IMG/VR virus record: IMGVR_UViG_3300028073_000014
Coordinates: 1 to 64,000 of that record
DNA from: a virus
Strand: one strand, 5' to 3'
Length of the DNA stretch: 64,000 nt
Positions within the stretch are counted from its first letter, which is position 1. Every line of letters starts with the position of its first letter. The position numbers and the translations under genes are program-made. Below are positions 12,386 through 20,944 of the stretch, one piece after another. The notes below the pieces were generated by a model. That model had not been told where the DNA came from, made no database searches, and worked only from the letters and a program-made list of their open reading frames with translations.

Positions 12386-14551
12386 TCAAGAGTGCTGATC
12401 GATAAACTTGATGTAGTTGATGATGTCGGTTGAGGCTTCTGCACCGTGACTCCAGCCAAGATGCTTCAGCATCGGGTACTTGTTGACCACAAACATAACT
12501 TCATTCTCGATCTTCTTCTGATCGACGGGAAGGTCTTCCATCTCGAAAGTGCCCTTGCTGGTGATACTGGAGATCAAATCGATTTCCTTCTCTTGAAGGT
12601 CATCGCTGTAGGAAACCCTGTCGAAAGCCTTAGCCCCGATCTTGGAGAGGGGATGGTCTTTGCCCAACGAGGCGGACAAGTCAAGCCGGAACACAGTGTT
12701 GCTAGTGTTCGACATTGAACGCTCAAGCAGCGACCTGTAGTGCAGAGCCCCAGCTTTCTTGGCGAGAATATCCTCGTTCTTCTTCGCCAGAGCCTTGAAC
12801 TTATCCGAAAACTCAGTGAAGAGGTTCTTGGCGTTAGGCGGGAGATTTAATTCGTTATAAATCCCGTAGAGAGCATCGATTTTGATGCCAAGCTTATTTG
12901 AGGTTTCAATGATAAAGTGATAGAGGCTGCTGCTCTTCAGATGAAGGCGGGAACGACCGAAAGTAATTTCGTGATTGCTAGGGTGCTTGCTGTTGTTCCT
13001 GTCAATCAGAACATAATGGAAATCCTCGCTCGGCGCTGTGGTTTTAACGTAATGATTGCCGTAGAGAGAATCGCCAGTCTTCCAAAGCCTCAAGACATCT
13101 GTCGCTCCAGCCTTGGGACGAACGATCTTGGAGGTCTTAGAAACGAACAGGATATTCTTGCTCTTGGTGTGGTTGATGAGAAGGGTCTTCTCAGCGTTTT
13201 CCTTGGAGACAACGAAGATGTTATTGAACTCAAAAGGCTTTTCGGCAAAGATCCAATTGATGCAGTTCATATAACTGCGCTCGTCGGCTACCAAGAGATA
13301 GTTGTTTGCCTTGGAGTCAAAAATGTCCTCGATGTAAATGTTCTCCTTGGTAAGGTTGATCCGCTTGAAAGCAGAGGAGCTAGAACGACGCCTGCGGATG
13401 TTTTGGGAGAAGGCTGCAATCAGAATGTCATTGACCTTCTGCAAGCAGTTCGACTTGAAGGTCTGACCGGAAGCTGAAGTGAAAACGAACTCCCGATTAG
13501 CAATCGTCCGAAAGATGGGGTTGGCGCAGATTTTAGATTGCGCGTCAACGAAGTCTGAGAAGTCGTTAAACTTGCTGAGATTGCTCTGGAAGTCCTCCAG
13601 CATCTCGGACTGAACCTTGTTAAAAAAATTAATTAAAAAGGACTTGGTGCGCGGGTTGTATTCCAGACTCTCGCGAGAGTGGTGCAGGGACACAGAGCCA
13701 ACGGGAACGAAGAAAACGAAATTGCGAGCAGAGTAGCCGCGATTATTAATCACGGAGATGAACTCGGCAATCTTGCCCTGAGTCCCGACAGTGATCAAGG
13801 TTCCAAGGTCAACAGGGTAAGGAACGCCGCCCATAACAAGCAAGGCATTCGCGCCGTGATGGCAAGGATGATTGCCATCTGCATCATTTTCTGCTTCACT
13901 GAAGTGCCCCCAAGAATCGGTCTTAACGGTCCAGTTCGTGACGATCTTCTGCATACCGTGCAGAACGAAATCCTTGTCGAGGAAACAAGTGCAGTAAGCA
14001 ATAGCCTCCTTGAATTCGGACAGGTTGTCCATCTTCACTGCAACGATGATCTCCAAGCCGCTCTCGCCAGTGCAAGCCTGCTCGCCAAGCTTGGTGAAGC
14101 GAGTGTTACCCTCCTCGTCAACGTAGACGGAGATGATCACTTCCTTGCCGTTGTTACGGGAAACGACGTTGAAAGTGTCGGTGTAGGACAGAGGAGCAAA
14201 GCGACCGATACCGAATCCACCAATGCAAGTGTTGTCGTCGCGCTTGGTGGAGCGACCGTACTTGGTGTAAAGACCAAAGAGGTCTTCCTCAGACAAGCCA
14301 GCGCCGAAATCGCGGACCTTGAAAACAGGGTCTTGGAAGCTCGGGCAAGTGATCTCGATGGGCCGATTCGCGCCAGAGTTGGCGTCAAGGGCGTTGGCAA
14401 CGGTCTCGCGAACCGTAGCCAAAATCGGCTCGGAGTAATTGTTGCGGAGGAGCGAGGAGATGTAGCGCATCTCCTGCGGATCGATAGTAGCGATTTCAGA
14501 CTTGAAGTCGCTGGATTCAACAACGTTGCGCTGGATGGTTTGAACAATCAT
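12386..14551 (-). CDS. rIIA: RIIA-like GHKL ATPase
   Basis: The 721-residue protein has the GHKL ATPase fold of T4 rIIA: N box ETVANALDAN (Glu49, Asn53), G1 motif VRDFGAGLS (Asp81) and G2 motif GGFGIGRF (~111-118). The length is like T4 rIIA (725 residues). In T4, rIIA and rIIB act together at the membrane during replication and prevent RexAB exclusion. The gene pair keeps the rIIA-rIIB order. A TTGACG/GATACT pair with 17-base spacing lies upstream and may be its promoter. The ATP-binding residues look intact. Confidence 0.9.
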   Translation of the reverse strand: MIVQTIQRNVVESSDFKSEIATIDPQEMRYISSLLRNNYSEPILATVRETVANALDANSGANRPIEITCPSFQDPVFKVRDFGAGLSEEDLFGLYTKYGRSTKRDDNTCIGGFGIGRFAPLSYTDTFNVVSRNNGKEVIISVYVDEEGNTRFTKLGEQACTGESGLEIIVAVKMDNLSEFKEAIAYCTCFLDKDFVLHGMQKIVTNWTVKTDSWGHFSEAENDADGNHPCHHGANALLVMGGVPYPVDLGTLITVGTQGKIAEFISVINNRGYSARNFVFFVPVGSVSLHHSRESLEYNPRTKSFLINFFNKVQSEMLEDFQSNLSKFNDFSDFVDAQSKICANPIFRTIANREFVFTSASGQTFKSNCLQKVNDILIAAFSQNIRRRRSSSSAFKRINLTKENIYIEDIFDSKANNYLLVADERSYMNCINWIFAEKPFEFNNIFVVSKENAEKTLLINHTKSKNILFVSKTSKIVRPKAGATDVLRLWKTGDSLYGNHYVKTTAPSEDFHYVLIDRNNSKHPSNHEITFGRSRLHLKSSSLYHFIIETSNKLGIKIDALYGIYNELNLPPNAKNLFTEFSDKFKALAKKNEDILAKKAGALHYRSLLERSMSNTSNTVFRLDLSASLGKDHPLSKIGAKAFDRVSYSDDLQEKEIDLISSITSKGTFEMEDLPVDQKKIENEVMFVVNKYPMLKHLGWSHGAEASTDIINYIKFIDQHS

Positions 14552-14571
14552 TGGAGCAATTTGGTGAGCAG

Positions 14572-14600
14572 AGTATCGTTGATTCCCTGCCTGCCGTCAA
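14572..14600 (-). promoter_or_regulatory. Candidate sigma70-like promoter of rIIA
   Basis: TTGACG at 14595-14600 and GATACT at 14572-14577 are separated by 17 bases. The -10 ends 20 bases before the rIIA start, the most conventional geometry among the TTGAC boxes found here. The -35 overlaps the end of the upstream gene. Confidence 0.5.
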
Positions 14601-14833
14601 GCGGTTTGTTTAACTTTTTCTGAGAGAATTTCTAAAACTTTGTCAGTGAGCCACTTAAACTCGTTTTCTGAAGGGTCTTCAACCGCCAAAGAGAAGAGCG
14701 GATCTTTGCTGGTGAACGAAATCGCGAAGTCTCCTTGGTGCTTGAAGTGCTTGAGGAAAGCAGAATTTGCCTGCTGGTAGACCCAGTATACGTCGTTAAC
14801 GTTCTTGGAAGAATAGATGATTGGGCGATTCAT
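14597..14833 (-). CDS. Hypothetical protein, 78 aa
   Basis: ATG at 14833 (MNRPIIYSSKNVNDVYWVYQ) is preferred to an upstream start at 14914, which would lie inside the preceding gene. The product is 78 residues, mixed alpha/beta, acidic at the C-terminus (WLTDKVLEILSEKVKQ). No family is recognised. Its end overlaps the -35 box of the rIIA promoter candidate. Confidence 0.52.
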   Translation of the reverse strand: MNRPIIYSSKNVNDVYWVYQQANSAFLKHFKHQGDFAISFTSKDPLFSLAVEDPSENEFKWLTDKVLEILSEKVKQTA

Positions 14834-14844
14834 TTTAATTAGTT

Positions 14845-15186
14845 TTAATTCGCTGGCTCGACGCACAGCGTCAGAAACTTCTTGTAGGAGGCGAAGGTCT
14901 TGATGTGAATCCACACCTTACCCTGCTCCATAATCTGCTCGTCGGACATTCCCTCCGACACAAGGTGCTGGATGAGGTTCTCGTTCAGCGCAAGGAACTC
15001 GACCTTGCGTGACTTGAAGTTCCACGCGATTACGCTGGAGAGCGCGGCGATCACTACCTTGTAGCCGGTGACGGACTTCTTCTCGCTTTCGTGCTCTAGG
15101 TTGATCGGCGCAATTTCAAATGGGATATTTTTATCAATTAAAAAGGCGGCGACCTTATCTTTTGTACTGTCTATTTTGCTTTGCAT
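14845..15186 (-). CDS. Hypothetical protein, 113 aa
   Basis: ATG at 15186 (MQSKIDSTKDKVAAFLID) is chosen; the longer frame from 15345 is an arginine-rich shadow of the uvsE gene. The ~113-residue product is alpha/beta (YKVVIAALSSVIAWNFKSRK at ~41-60) with no named domain. It overlaps the end of uvsE by 16 bases, so it is likely translated with it. Confidence 0.55.
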   Translation of the reverse strand: MQSKIDSTKDKVAAFLIDKNIPFEIAPINLEHESEKKSVTGYKVVIAALSSVIAWNFKSRKVEFLALNENLIQHLVSEGMSDEQIMEQGKVWIHIKTFASYKKFLTLCVEPAN

Positions 15187-16073
15187 TGTTGGAGGATGTG
15201 AAAAATGGCGTGATCTTTGGACTTGAGTTCTACGTCGAAGAACACGGGTTTGCCGTAGGAATTGGGAATGCCTGTGGGCATATCGGCGTGTTTGCGCGTG
15301 CCATCGACACCCTCGGAGTAATGAAACAGAGGGGTAGTAGGCCAAGTAGAATGAGCGAGATGGAAATCAGCAGAGTCATCGTTGCCGTGATTGCAGAACT
15401 GGCGATGGAGCGAATCGTAGGTGACAGGAATGCCTGCTGTCAAGTAGAAGTACTGAAAAAGGTTACGGATAGACCAAGTGCCGCTAACGTTGTCGTTGAC
15501 CTCGATGACAAGACGATTGCGAACGTTGGCAGGCAGGGTACGGAAGACGGACAGGAAACGTTGTGAAATCTCTACAGGGTCGCCGTCTTGACGGCAATGG
15601 ATGTTGAGAGGTGAACGGTAGTCTTGTGGCAAGCCGATAAGGTCGAAGATGTCAGCGTGCTGAGTGAGATCGTCAACGCTGTTGCGGATGGCGGTAGGAT
15701 CGAGACTGGTGAGCGTGATGTACTCGGAGGGGTGAGCGGAAACGCGAACGCCGGTACGAACGATAGTGGCTGCAATCTGGTCGAGCGCAGCGCGAATGTC
15801 GGACCAGTTGGGCAAGTCCTGCAAGCGCAAGTTGACGATGGGGTGAGAGATGACGGGAACGAGCGCAGAGGAGAGGCGATAGCCTGCGATGCCAGAGTCA
15901 GCGCAGTGCTGGATGACGCGATTGGTAACAAGGAAGTTGTTGAGGATACGCTCGCTTACGGTGTTGATAGCTTCTGCGCGGGGAAGCTTGAGAAAGCGAG
16001 TAAGGGTCATAGTCTGGAACTTATGACCTTGGTCAGCAAGGACGTTGGAGATGCAGCAAAGTGCGAGTTGCAT
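15171..16073 (-). CDS. uvsE: UV-damage endonuclease (UvdE/UvsE)
   Basis: The 300-residue protein matches the UVDE family, a TIM-barrel metal-dependent endonuclease that nicks DNA 5' to UV photoproducts. Typical blocks are visible: LALCCISNVL at the start, IAGYRLSSALVPVISH, VRVSAHPSEYITL (~108-120), LVIEVNDN (~188-195) and YDSLHRQFCNHG near 220. The length is like the bacterial enzyme. It gives the phage its own repair of UV lesions, plausible for sunlit water. A TTGACA box lies about 30 bases upstream of the ATG. Confidence 0.9.
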   Translation of the reverse strand: MQLALCCISNVLADQGHKFQTMTLTRFLKLPRAEAINTVSERILNNFLVTNRVIQHCADSGIAGYRLSSALVPVISHPIVNLRLQDLPNWSDIRAALDQIAATIVRTGVRVSAHPSEYITLTSLDPTAIRNSVDDLTQHADIFDLIGLPQDYRSPLNIHCRQDGDPVEISQRFLSVFRTLPANVRNRLVIEVNDNVSGTWSIRNLFQYFYLTAGIPVTYDSLHRQFCNHGNDDSADFHLAHSTWPTTPLFHYSEGVDGTRKHADMPTGIPNSYGKPVFFDVELKSKDHAIFHILQQCKAK

Positions 16074-16104
16074 AGGGTGAGCGAGTCAGATCAATGGCAG
16101 CTTG

Positions 16105-16590
16105 TCAACAGTGCAACTGCTCGATTTTCAAATTAAAACAATTAGACGGGAACTTGTATCGGTCTCCTCTTGGATCGGGATCAAAGTCGCCGCCCTTGAA
16201 GAATGTAGCTTGCTCAAAGAAATCGCTTTTCTTGATGTAGCCAAGAATCCAGCCTCTGCTGTAGTCCCCAAAGATGCTGGTGAACAGGTAGTAGTCGCAT
16301 TTCTGTTTGGTATTGTACTCCTTTACTGTGCAGTTGTGCCAAGGCTGTGGTACAACATTGCGCTCCTTGGATTTAATTTCAAATAAAAATAGCTTGGGTG
16401 AGATCCAATCGAAATCGAAGCTCATATCGGATACGATTCGCCCGCCCCAAGTCTTCTGAACCATCAGATCAGAGAGAGCAGCTATCTTGGTTCCGTGATT
16501 ATTTGTGTCCGAATTGTTCAAAATTGGAACTTGCGCGGCTCTTTCCAAAGCCTCGCTAATCATATCATTACTTATTTGAACTTCGATCAT
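16105..16590 (-). CDS. PD-(D/E)XK nuclease-like protein
   Basis: The 161-residue protein has the pattern of a PD-(D/E)XK nuclease: DFDWISPKLFLFEIKSKER at ~60-78 supplies Asp and E-x-K, and Glu8/Glu14 can give the first acid. The C-terminal block GWILGYIKKSDFFEQATFF with GDFDP is often found in a family of phage and mobile-element proteins of this fold with no proven function. It may process DNA ends or attack host DNA. It overlaps the next upstream gene by four bases. Confidence 0.6.
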   Translation of the reverse strand: MIEVQISNDMISEALERAAQVPILNNSDTNNHGTKIAALSDLMVQKTWGGRIVSDMSFDFDWISPKLFLFEIKSKERNVVPQPWHNCTVKEYNTKQKCDYYLFTSIFGDYSRGWILGYIKKSDFFEQATFFKGGDFDPDPRGDRYKFPSNCFNLKIEQLHC

Positions 16591-17243
16591 TCGTTATTTT
16601 TAAATTGATAAAAGTAGTCGTAGTTGTCTTCAGCGACCCACTTGCCTTTGCCTTCGCAAGTGAACTCTCCTTCAAATACCTTCCAATCGGGCTTCTTGTC
16701 AAGCTTTTTGGAAATAAAAGCGCCGCCATCTTTCCAAATCAGTCGGTTATTTGGCTGTAGGAATAACTGATTAACCGGATCGCCTTTCTTGTTCTGTAAT
16801 CCCCAGATAAGATGTCCGCACTTGTGGCCTCCAGCCATTTCAGAATAACCGTAAGCTGCGTCGGGGTTATCGTGCCAGTCTATTGTGAATAGATATTTGC
16901 CCTCAATCCATTCACGATTCTTCAACTGCACTTCAACAGAAGCGTTCTTGTGGTACTCGTATCTGGTAACTGAAAGGGAATTTGAGTAGCAGTCCCAAAG
17001 CTGCAACCAATCGAGATCAAGCTTGGAATGCTTTGGGTCTCTGACCAGATAATGAATTGGCACTCTATCGTGTCTTGACCCAAACTCGGTCATAATCTGA
17101 AACAATAAACACCGTCTGGTTAGAGAGGTAACGCCAAACACTTCGCAAGGGATATATTCCGTATTTTTATTAGTATTATTATACAGGAAGTCGCTCTTGA
17201 GGTAAGCGAAGAATGTCGGGATATTAGAATTAAGATACGGCAT
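16587..17243 (-). CDS. Conserved phage protein of unknown function
   Basis: The 218-residue protein belongs to a group I recognise from aquatic T4-like and other phages, with the start MPYLNSNIPTFFAYLKSDFLY and the blocks CEVFGVTSLTRRCLLFQIMT (33-52), LFTIDWHDN (~118) and GGHKCGHLIWGLQN. No catalytic activity has been assigned as far as I know. It overlaps the preceding glycosyltransferase gene by 14 bases, so the two are co-expressed. Confidence 0.62.
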   Translation of the reverse strand: MPYLNSNIPTFFAYLKSDFLYNNTNKNTEYIPCEVFGVTSLTRRCLLFQIMTEFGSRHDRVPIHYLVRDPKHSKLDLDWLQLWDCYSNSLSVTRYEYHKNASVEVQLKNREWIEGKYLFTIDWHDNPDAAYGYSEMAGGHKCGHLIWGLQNKKGDPVNQLFLQPNNRLIWKDGGAFISKKLDKKPDWKVFEGEFTCEGKGKWVAEDNYDYFYQFKNNE

Positions 17244-18126
17244 TGTAATGATTTACAACTTCTTTGGCGACCTTTTCAACGCTTGGGATACACTTGAAAG
17301 AATCGTACTTTAACTGGCACTGCTGTACCTTGAACTGATGCAGGCCAGATTCGCGAACATAGTATTTCAAATTACCCAAACATTTTTCGGCGCAATCTCC
17401 CTCAATTACTTTTAATTTATAATCGAGACTGCCTTTTCTGAATGGCTTGTGCCAGCGATTCTCAAAGTAAGAATCTATTAAGAATATTTGCGTTCCTGTT
17501 GAGCCTGCTAGGATGTACATCCCAGTATCAAAGGTGACGTAAGAGTGGGCTTTGTTCATCAAGTGCCAAGTCTGGCTCAATGAATTTATTTGCCCGCAAA
17601 GGTTTAATCCTAGCTCAACGTCCAGTTCGTGATACTCGCCAGCCCCTTCAAGAACAACAGGAATCTTATTTGCGTTTAACTCATTCACTATTTTCTGCCA
17701 GCCATCTTTGCCAAAGTCTCTGTCGACGCCGCGTTTTGCTGGAGTGATTAATACATACTTATTTGGCAAATCGACATTCACAAATGGTTCTGGATAAAAC
17801 TCCAGAACCCTCTCGTCATCAAGCAGTTCAAATCCAAGCGAGTGAGCAATATACTGTTTAATATCAATATTAAACCAGAACGGATTCTTGTTTCTTAACG
17901 GCGCGAAGAAGTAGGGGTTCCCTTCTTGTATCTTGAAATTATAATCTTGCAGATTAAAGATAGCAGCAACATAAGGATTATTTCGGAAGACTTGAGGATG
18001 CTGGGTGATGATGTCGATTTTAGAGTTCAGCGTCTTGCTTAATTTCTTTACAACTGGTAAGAAATGCATTGTATCGCCCAAACCAAACCATAACGGTTCA
18101 GTGCAAACTGTCGGCCTTTCGTACAC
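17230..18126 (-). CDS. GT9-like glycosyltransferase (heptosyltransferase fold)
   Basis: GTG at 18126 is preferred as start: it lies one base after the upstream stop and follows AGAAGG; a start at 18177 would overlap 50 bases. The ~298-residue protein has a GT-B layout like ADP-heptose:LPS transferases (GT9): the N-terminal acceptor half with LWFGLGDTMHFLPVVKKLSK, and a C-terminal donor half with LCGQINSLSQTWHLMNKA and VTFDTGMYILAGSTG. It would move a sugar from a nucleotide donor to an unknown acceptor. A Cys-rich C-terminus (CAEKC, CQLKYDSFKC) could be a metal site. Confidence 0.75.
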   Translation of the reverse strand: MYERPTVCTEPLWFGLGDTMHFLPVVKKLSKTLNSKIDIITQHPQVFRNNPYVAAIFNLQDYNFKIQEGNPYFFAPLRNKNPFWFNIDIKQYIAHSLGFELLDDERVLEFYPEPFVNVDLPNKYVLITPAKRGVDRDFGKDGWQKIVNELNANKIPVVLEGAGEYHELDVELGLNLCGQINSLSQTWHLMNKAHSYVTFDTGMYILAGSTGTQIFLIDSYFENRWHKPFRKGSLDYKLKVIEGDCAEKCLGNLKYYVRESGLHQFKVQQCQLKYDSFKCIPSVEKVAKEVVNHYNAVS

Positions 18127-18127
18127 G

Positions 18128-18772
18128 TTAAGCCTTCTTTGAGCCACGCACCTTTTTACCGTTCTTATTTTTAACAAACGCTTCCATCTGCTCTACGGTC
18201 ATAATGTCAAGCTCTGTTGTGATGTACTTGTAAAAGTCTGGGAAGCATTCCTTCAGCATCTTGAGGTTGACTACGCTGGAATCCATTGAGGGGCGATTAA
18301 ACGAATTGTAAAGAATTCTAATCGCTGACTCGTCCCCTTTGATCACGGACTGACGAAGTTCTGGAGAAAGGAAGAACGAAATAAAGCACTCCTGTAAACT
18401 GTTGGTGATCATCTTCACCCCAACTTCGTACTGCTCCTGCTGAGAAAAGAACATATCGATTGGAATGTTCCAAGCTAGCATTGGAGTGTCCTCGTAGTGG
18501 ATGAAAATTTTAATATTCTTTTCCTTGATCTCGGCCCAGACAACTTCTCCAAGATAACTGTGGCAAACCTTAAAGAACTCCGCGATATTGTCTCGGACTC
18601 CATCATCCGCTTCAAGCTTTGACATCTCGCTGGCGGCAATTCTTGTCGTGTCGATTATCGCCTTCTTGAAGTTCTTTCGCGTGATCTTGCGATCAAGAAG
18701 TGTCTCAAAGTCACCTTTGACTTTCAAAAACTCTTCGTAAACTTTGTCTTCCTGCTCCTTTAGTGTCATCAT
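18128..18772 (-). CDS. Hypothetical protein, 214 aa
   Basis: The 214-residue protein is charged and mostly helical and ends in a very basic tail (KNKNGKKVRGSKKA). No domain is recognised. It overlaps the upstream gene by four bases and its stop is one base before the glycosyltransferase start, so it belongs to the operon at 16.1-20.3 kb. Role unknown. Confidence 0.58.
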   Translation of the reverse strand: MMTLKEQEDKVYEEFLKVKGDFETLLDRKITRKNFKKAIIDTTRIAASEMSKLEADDGVRDNIAEFFKVCHSYLGEVVWAEIKEKNIKIFIHYEDTPMLAWNIPIDMFFSQQEQYEVGVKMITNSLQECFISFFLSPELRQSVIKGDESAIRILYNSFNRPSMDSSVVNLKMLKECFPDFYKYITTELDIMTVEQMEAFVKNKNGKKVRGSKKA

Positions 18773-18996
18773 TGTTGATCTTCGTCCTTGTCAAAATATG
18801 GTAAAATATCTTGTGTGATTTTTAAGAGCCATCCGCAGGAAGTTTGCCAATGCTCGATATCATTGCTCCACATATCTTTCATACGACTAACAATTCGAAT
18901 GCAGTCGTCCTTGTAAAGGGTGACTTGCTGTCCAGAGGCGCCATAAACTAATTGATCGCCAAAGACGTTGACGGTGGTGTTTATTTTATATCTCAT
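18769..18996 (-). CDS. Hypothetical protein, 75 aa
   Basis: ATG at 18996 (MRYKINTTVNVFGDQ) is chosen since it gives an ATGA overlap with the upstream stop; a longer frame from 19020 is less likely. The ~75-residue product has a beta-rich first half that reads like a small barrel (VTLYKDDCIRIVSRM), then an acidic end. No family is recognised. Confidence 0.52.
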   Translation of the reverse strand: MRYKINTTVNVFGDQLVYGASGQQVTLYKDDCIRIVSRMKDMWSNDIEHWQTSCGWLLKITQDILPYFDKDEDQQ

Positions 18997-19262
18997 TGTA
19001 AAATCAACCTGACTTGGCAAAGGTAGGCTTCTGGATTAACAGAGAACCATCCTTTAATTTCAAGTTCTTGGGTGAAGAAATTAGTTTCGTTGACTTGGAT
19101 TTCGCCTTCAATACCGATTTCCGGTACTGAAATTAAAATATAATTATTATTTGAGATGACTTTCGCCTTTGACAGGAGATCGATCTCATATTGTCTTTTG
19201 ACATCGACTCCGAGATGCTTTGCTGACTTTGGCGTCAGTTCAATTCGTCCTTTGTATTTCAT
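18993..19262 (-). CDS. Hypothetical beta-rich protein, 89 aa
   Basis: The 89-residue product alternates short beta strands (YEIDLLSKAKVISNNNYILI; IEGEIQVNETNFF), which suggests a small beta barrel. No motif is recognised. It overlaps both neighbours as ATGA, which supports translation within the operon. Confidence 0.52.
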   Translation of the reverse strand: MKYKGRIELTPKSAKHLGVDVKRQYEIDLLSKAKVISNNNYILISVPEIGIEGEIQVNETNFFTQELEIKGWFSVNPEAYLCQVRLILQ

Positions 19263-20251
19263 ACGAGAAAATCTTTTATTTGCTTAATTGCGGTTCGTTT
19301 TTCGTCTATCGCTTGATCAAAGAATGTCTGTTGATACATCAGGTTTGCTTGAAAAGCAAGAGATTCTGCGTACTTAACTACGCCACTCTTCAGTTTTTCG
19401 TTATCGATGATTAGGCGCTCGGGAATGGTGTAGCCGCACTTTTGAATAGTATTGGCGCAGTCAGCATCAAACAGCATAACCACATCTGCCATCAAAGCCT
19501 CGTAGAAGCGATTGGCAAGAAACGCATAGTTCTTATGAGTGTGCTCGTCCTCCATATAAATGGAGTACTTGAACTTGCGAAGATCCTCATTGTTCTTCTG
19601 CCATTCAAGCTTGGGCATATAGTTGCAATTGCAGCCAAGAGCTTGGAATTTTTTCCAATTCTTATTTGAAGCAGAAAGAAACACTCCTTCAGTTAGGAAC
19701 TTCTTGAACGACTCGGCGCGCCATTTGCGGTAGGTGCCGTAATAAATGACACCATTCTTCTGTGAGTGGTCAACAGGAGTTCTGTTCTCGTCCATAATCA
19801 GCGAGTTTAAATTAACTGTGAGCCACTTGTTAATAAAATCATTAAGTTTCTTATTTGCAATGTTTTTATTCAAAATCCAGTGACGATAGCCTTCTCTGGG
19901 ATTGTTGCAGATCATATCATAGGTCAGCCCCATATTAATGATACCCCAGCGGAGAAGCTGGTTATCCTCGATATCGTGATCGTTTACAAGCCAGATATAC
20001 CTTGCCTTGGGGTTCTTCTCAAGAACCTGACGGTAAGGTACGTGCGGCATATACGGCGAAGCGTAGCAGCAGATGATGATGTCGTACTGCTTCTTCAGTA
20101 CTTCTGGTAGGAAGTACTCGCCGTCAAGAAGATCGGCGCCAAGAGCTTTCTTTAAAATAAGACTATTACGGCAATGAACAATGGAAGTGTCACTGTAATC
20201 TTCAGCCAGCGGCTTCCGCTTGCTGGTAGCTTCAATAATTAAAATATTCAT
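19259..20251 (-). CDS. Glycosyltransferase-like protein (GT-B fold)
   Basis: The 330-residue protein resembles GT-B glycosyltransferases found in phages. It begins with a Rossmann-like strand (MNILIIEATSKRKPL), has KARYIWLVNDHDIEDNQLL in the middle and the C-terminal block KYSIYMEDEHTHKNYAFLAN followed by FYEALMADVVMLFD, like the donor-binding region of glucosyltransferases that modify phage DNA. Specificity cannot be read. Together with the GT9-like gene 1 kb away it marks a glycosylation function in this operon. It overlaps the upstream gene by one base (TAATG). Confidence 0.6.
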   Translation of the reverse strand: MNILIIEATSKRKPLAEDYSDTSIVHCRNSLILKKALGADLLDGEYFLPEVLKKQYDIIICCYASPYMPHVPYRQVLEKNPKARYIWLVNDHDIEDNQLLRWGIINMGLTYDMICNNPREGYRHWILNKNIANKKLNDFINKWLTVNLNSLIMDENRTPVDHSQKNGVIYYGTYRKWRAESFKKFLTEGVFLSASNKNWKKFQALGCNCNYMPKLEWQKNNEDLRKFKYSIYMEDEHTHKNYAFLANRFYEALMADVVMLFDADCANTIQKCGYTIPERLIIDNEKLKSGVVKYAESLAFQANLMYQQTFFDQAIDEKRTAIKQIKDFLV

Positions 20252-20562
20252 TAAATTGAGTTTAAGTATCTTAGAAAGTCCCGCTTAGTTTCCAATTCAG
20301 TTTTGTAGGGTCCGTAGCAGGACACATCATCTTCCCCCCAAAAATACCAGCCATCTCCAGCCCAACCAGCAAGCCGAGCCTTATCTTTTGACTCAAAGCT
20401 GTCCTCGTACAGGAAAGCTGTTTTAGAGTCGCACCAGCACTGAGACTTGCCGGGGCGAACAACGTGCAAACCACACGCCTCGCCCATCTTGCACTTTACC
20501 CAGCTACTGCCGAATCCATCAGAAATGATATCTTCAGGCTTTTTGGAATTGTCCTTGTTCAT
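20251..20562 (-). CDS. Hypothetical protein with Cys pairs
   Basis: ATG at 20562 is chosen (MNKDNSKKPEDIISDGFGS); longer frames lie inside the deaminase gene. The ~103-residue product holds VKCKMGEACGLHVV and SQCWCDSK, four Cys that could bind zinc, and an aromatic segment (GWAGDGWYFWGEDD). No family is recognised. It overlaps the deaminase-type gene by 29 bases. Confidence 0.5.
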   Translation of the reverse strand: MNKDNSKKPEDIISDGFGSSWVKCKMGEACGLHVVRPGKSQCWCDSKTAFLYEDSFESKDKARLAGWAGDGWYFWGEDDVSCYGPYKTELETKRDFLRYLNSI

Positions 20563-20908
20563 CAGAATAATAAATCTCCTTAAAGTTAACGTCGTTGAGA
20601 AGCTTTTGGCAGTGTCTGCACGGCTTACCCATAGCAACTTTATTGTTCCTGTCAATACGAAACGTGACTAAAGTATGCCTTGAATGGTCGATATTTCCAG
20701 ACTTAATTACCGCGCAAGCCTCTGCGTGTAAACCACTTCCGTCAAAATAACCATACTTTTGGTTAATTGGGTGAGACTTCTTGGAGTTTCGCCCGATAGA
20801 AACTATTTTGCTTTTGTTTAAAATGAATGCGAAGTGCCGACACCGCAACTCGATGTCGTCGTAGATGATTAAGTTTCTGGCAAGGCTTACGAGCCTGTTT
20901 AAATTCAT
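20534..20908 (-). CDS. Cytidine/deoxycytidylate deaminase-fold protein
   Basis: ATG at 20908 is preferred to one at 20944 because it leaves room for the TTGACA promoter-like box. The ~124-residue protein has the zinc-binding signature of cytidine deaminases: SGLHAEACAVIK (His-Ala-Glu, ~57-68) and GKPCRHCQKLL (PCxxC, ~95-105), followed by YYSDEQGQ. It could make dUMP or uridine compounds for thymidylate synthesis with ThyX, or act on modified bases. The specificity is not determined by what I can see. Confidence 0.78.
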   Translation of the reverse strand: MNLNRLVSLARNLIIYDDIELRCRHFAFILNKSKIVSIGRNSKKSHPINQKYGYFDGSGLHAEACAVIKSGNIDHSRHTLVTFRIDRNNKVAMGKPCRHCQKLLNDVNFKEIYYSDEQGQFQKA

Positions 20909-20915
20909 TGCTATG

Positions 20916-20944
20916 AATTTAAGCGACCAATGATCCTTTGTCAA
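20916..20944 (-). promoter_or_regulatory. Candidate sigma70-like promoter before deaminase gene
   Basis: TTGACA at 20939-20944 and TAAATT at 20916-20921 have a 17-base spacer. The -10 ends seven bases before the ATG, so a transcript would be nearly leaderless. The box overlaps the stop of the gene upstream. Confidence 0.45.

Noticed and set aside
11264-12433. 389-codon open frame on the plus strand, opposite rIIB
   Set aside because: It is antisense to a clearly recognisable rIIB, has no domain of its own and shows the Val/Asp-rich composition expected of an antisense reading of a biased coding frame.
13679-14623. 314-codon open frame on the plus strand, opposite rIIA
   Set aside because: It lies antisense to the GHKL motifs of rIIA and has no recognisable features or start context.
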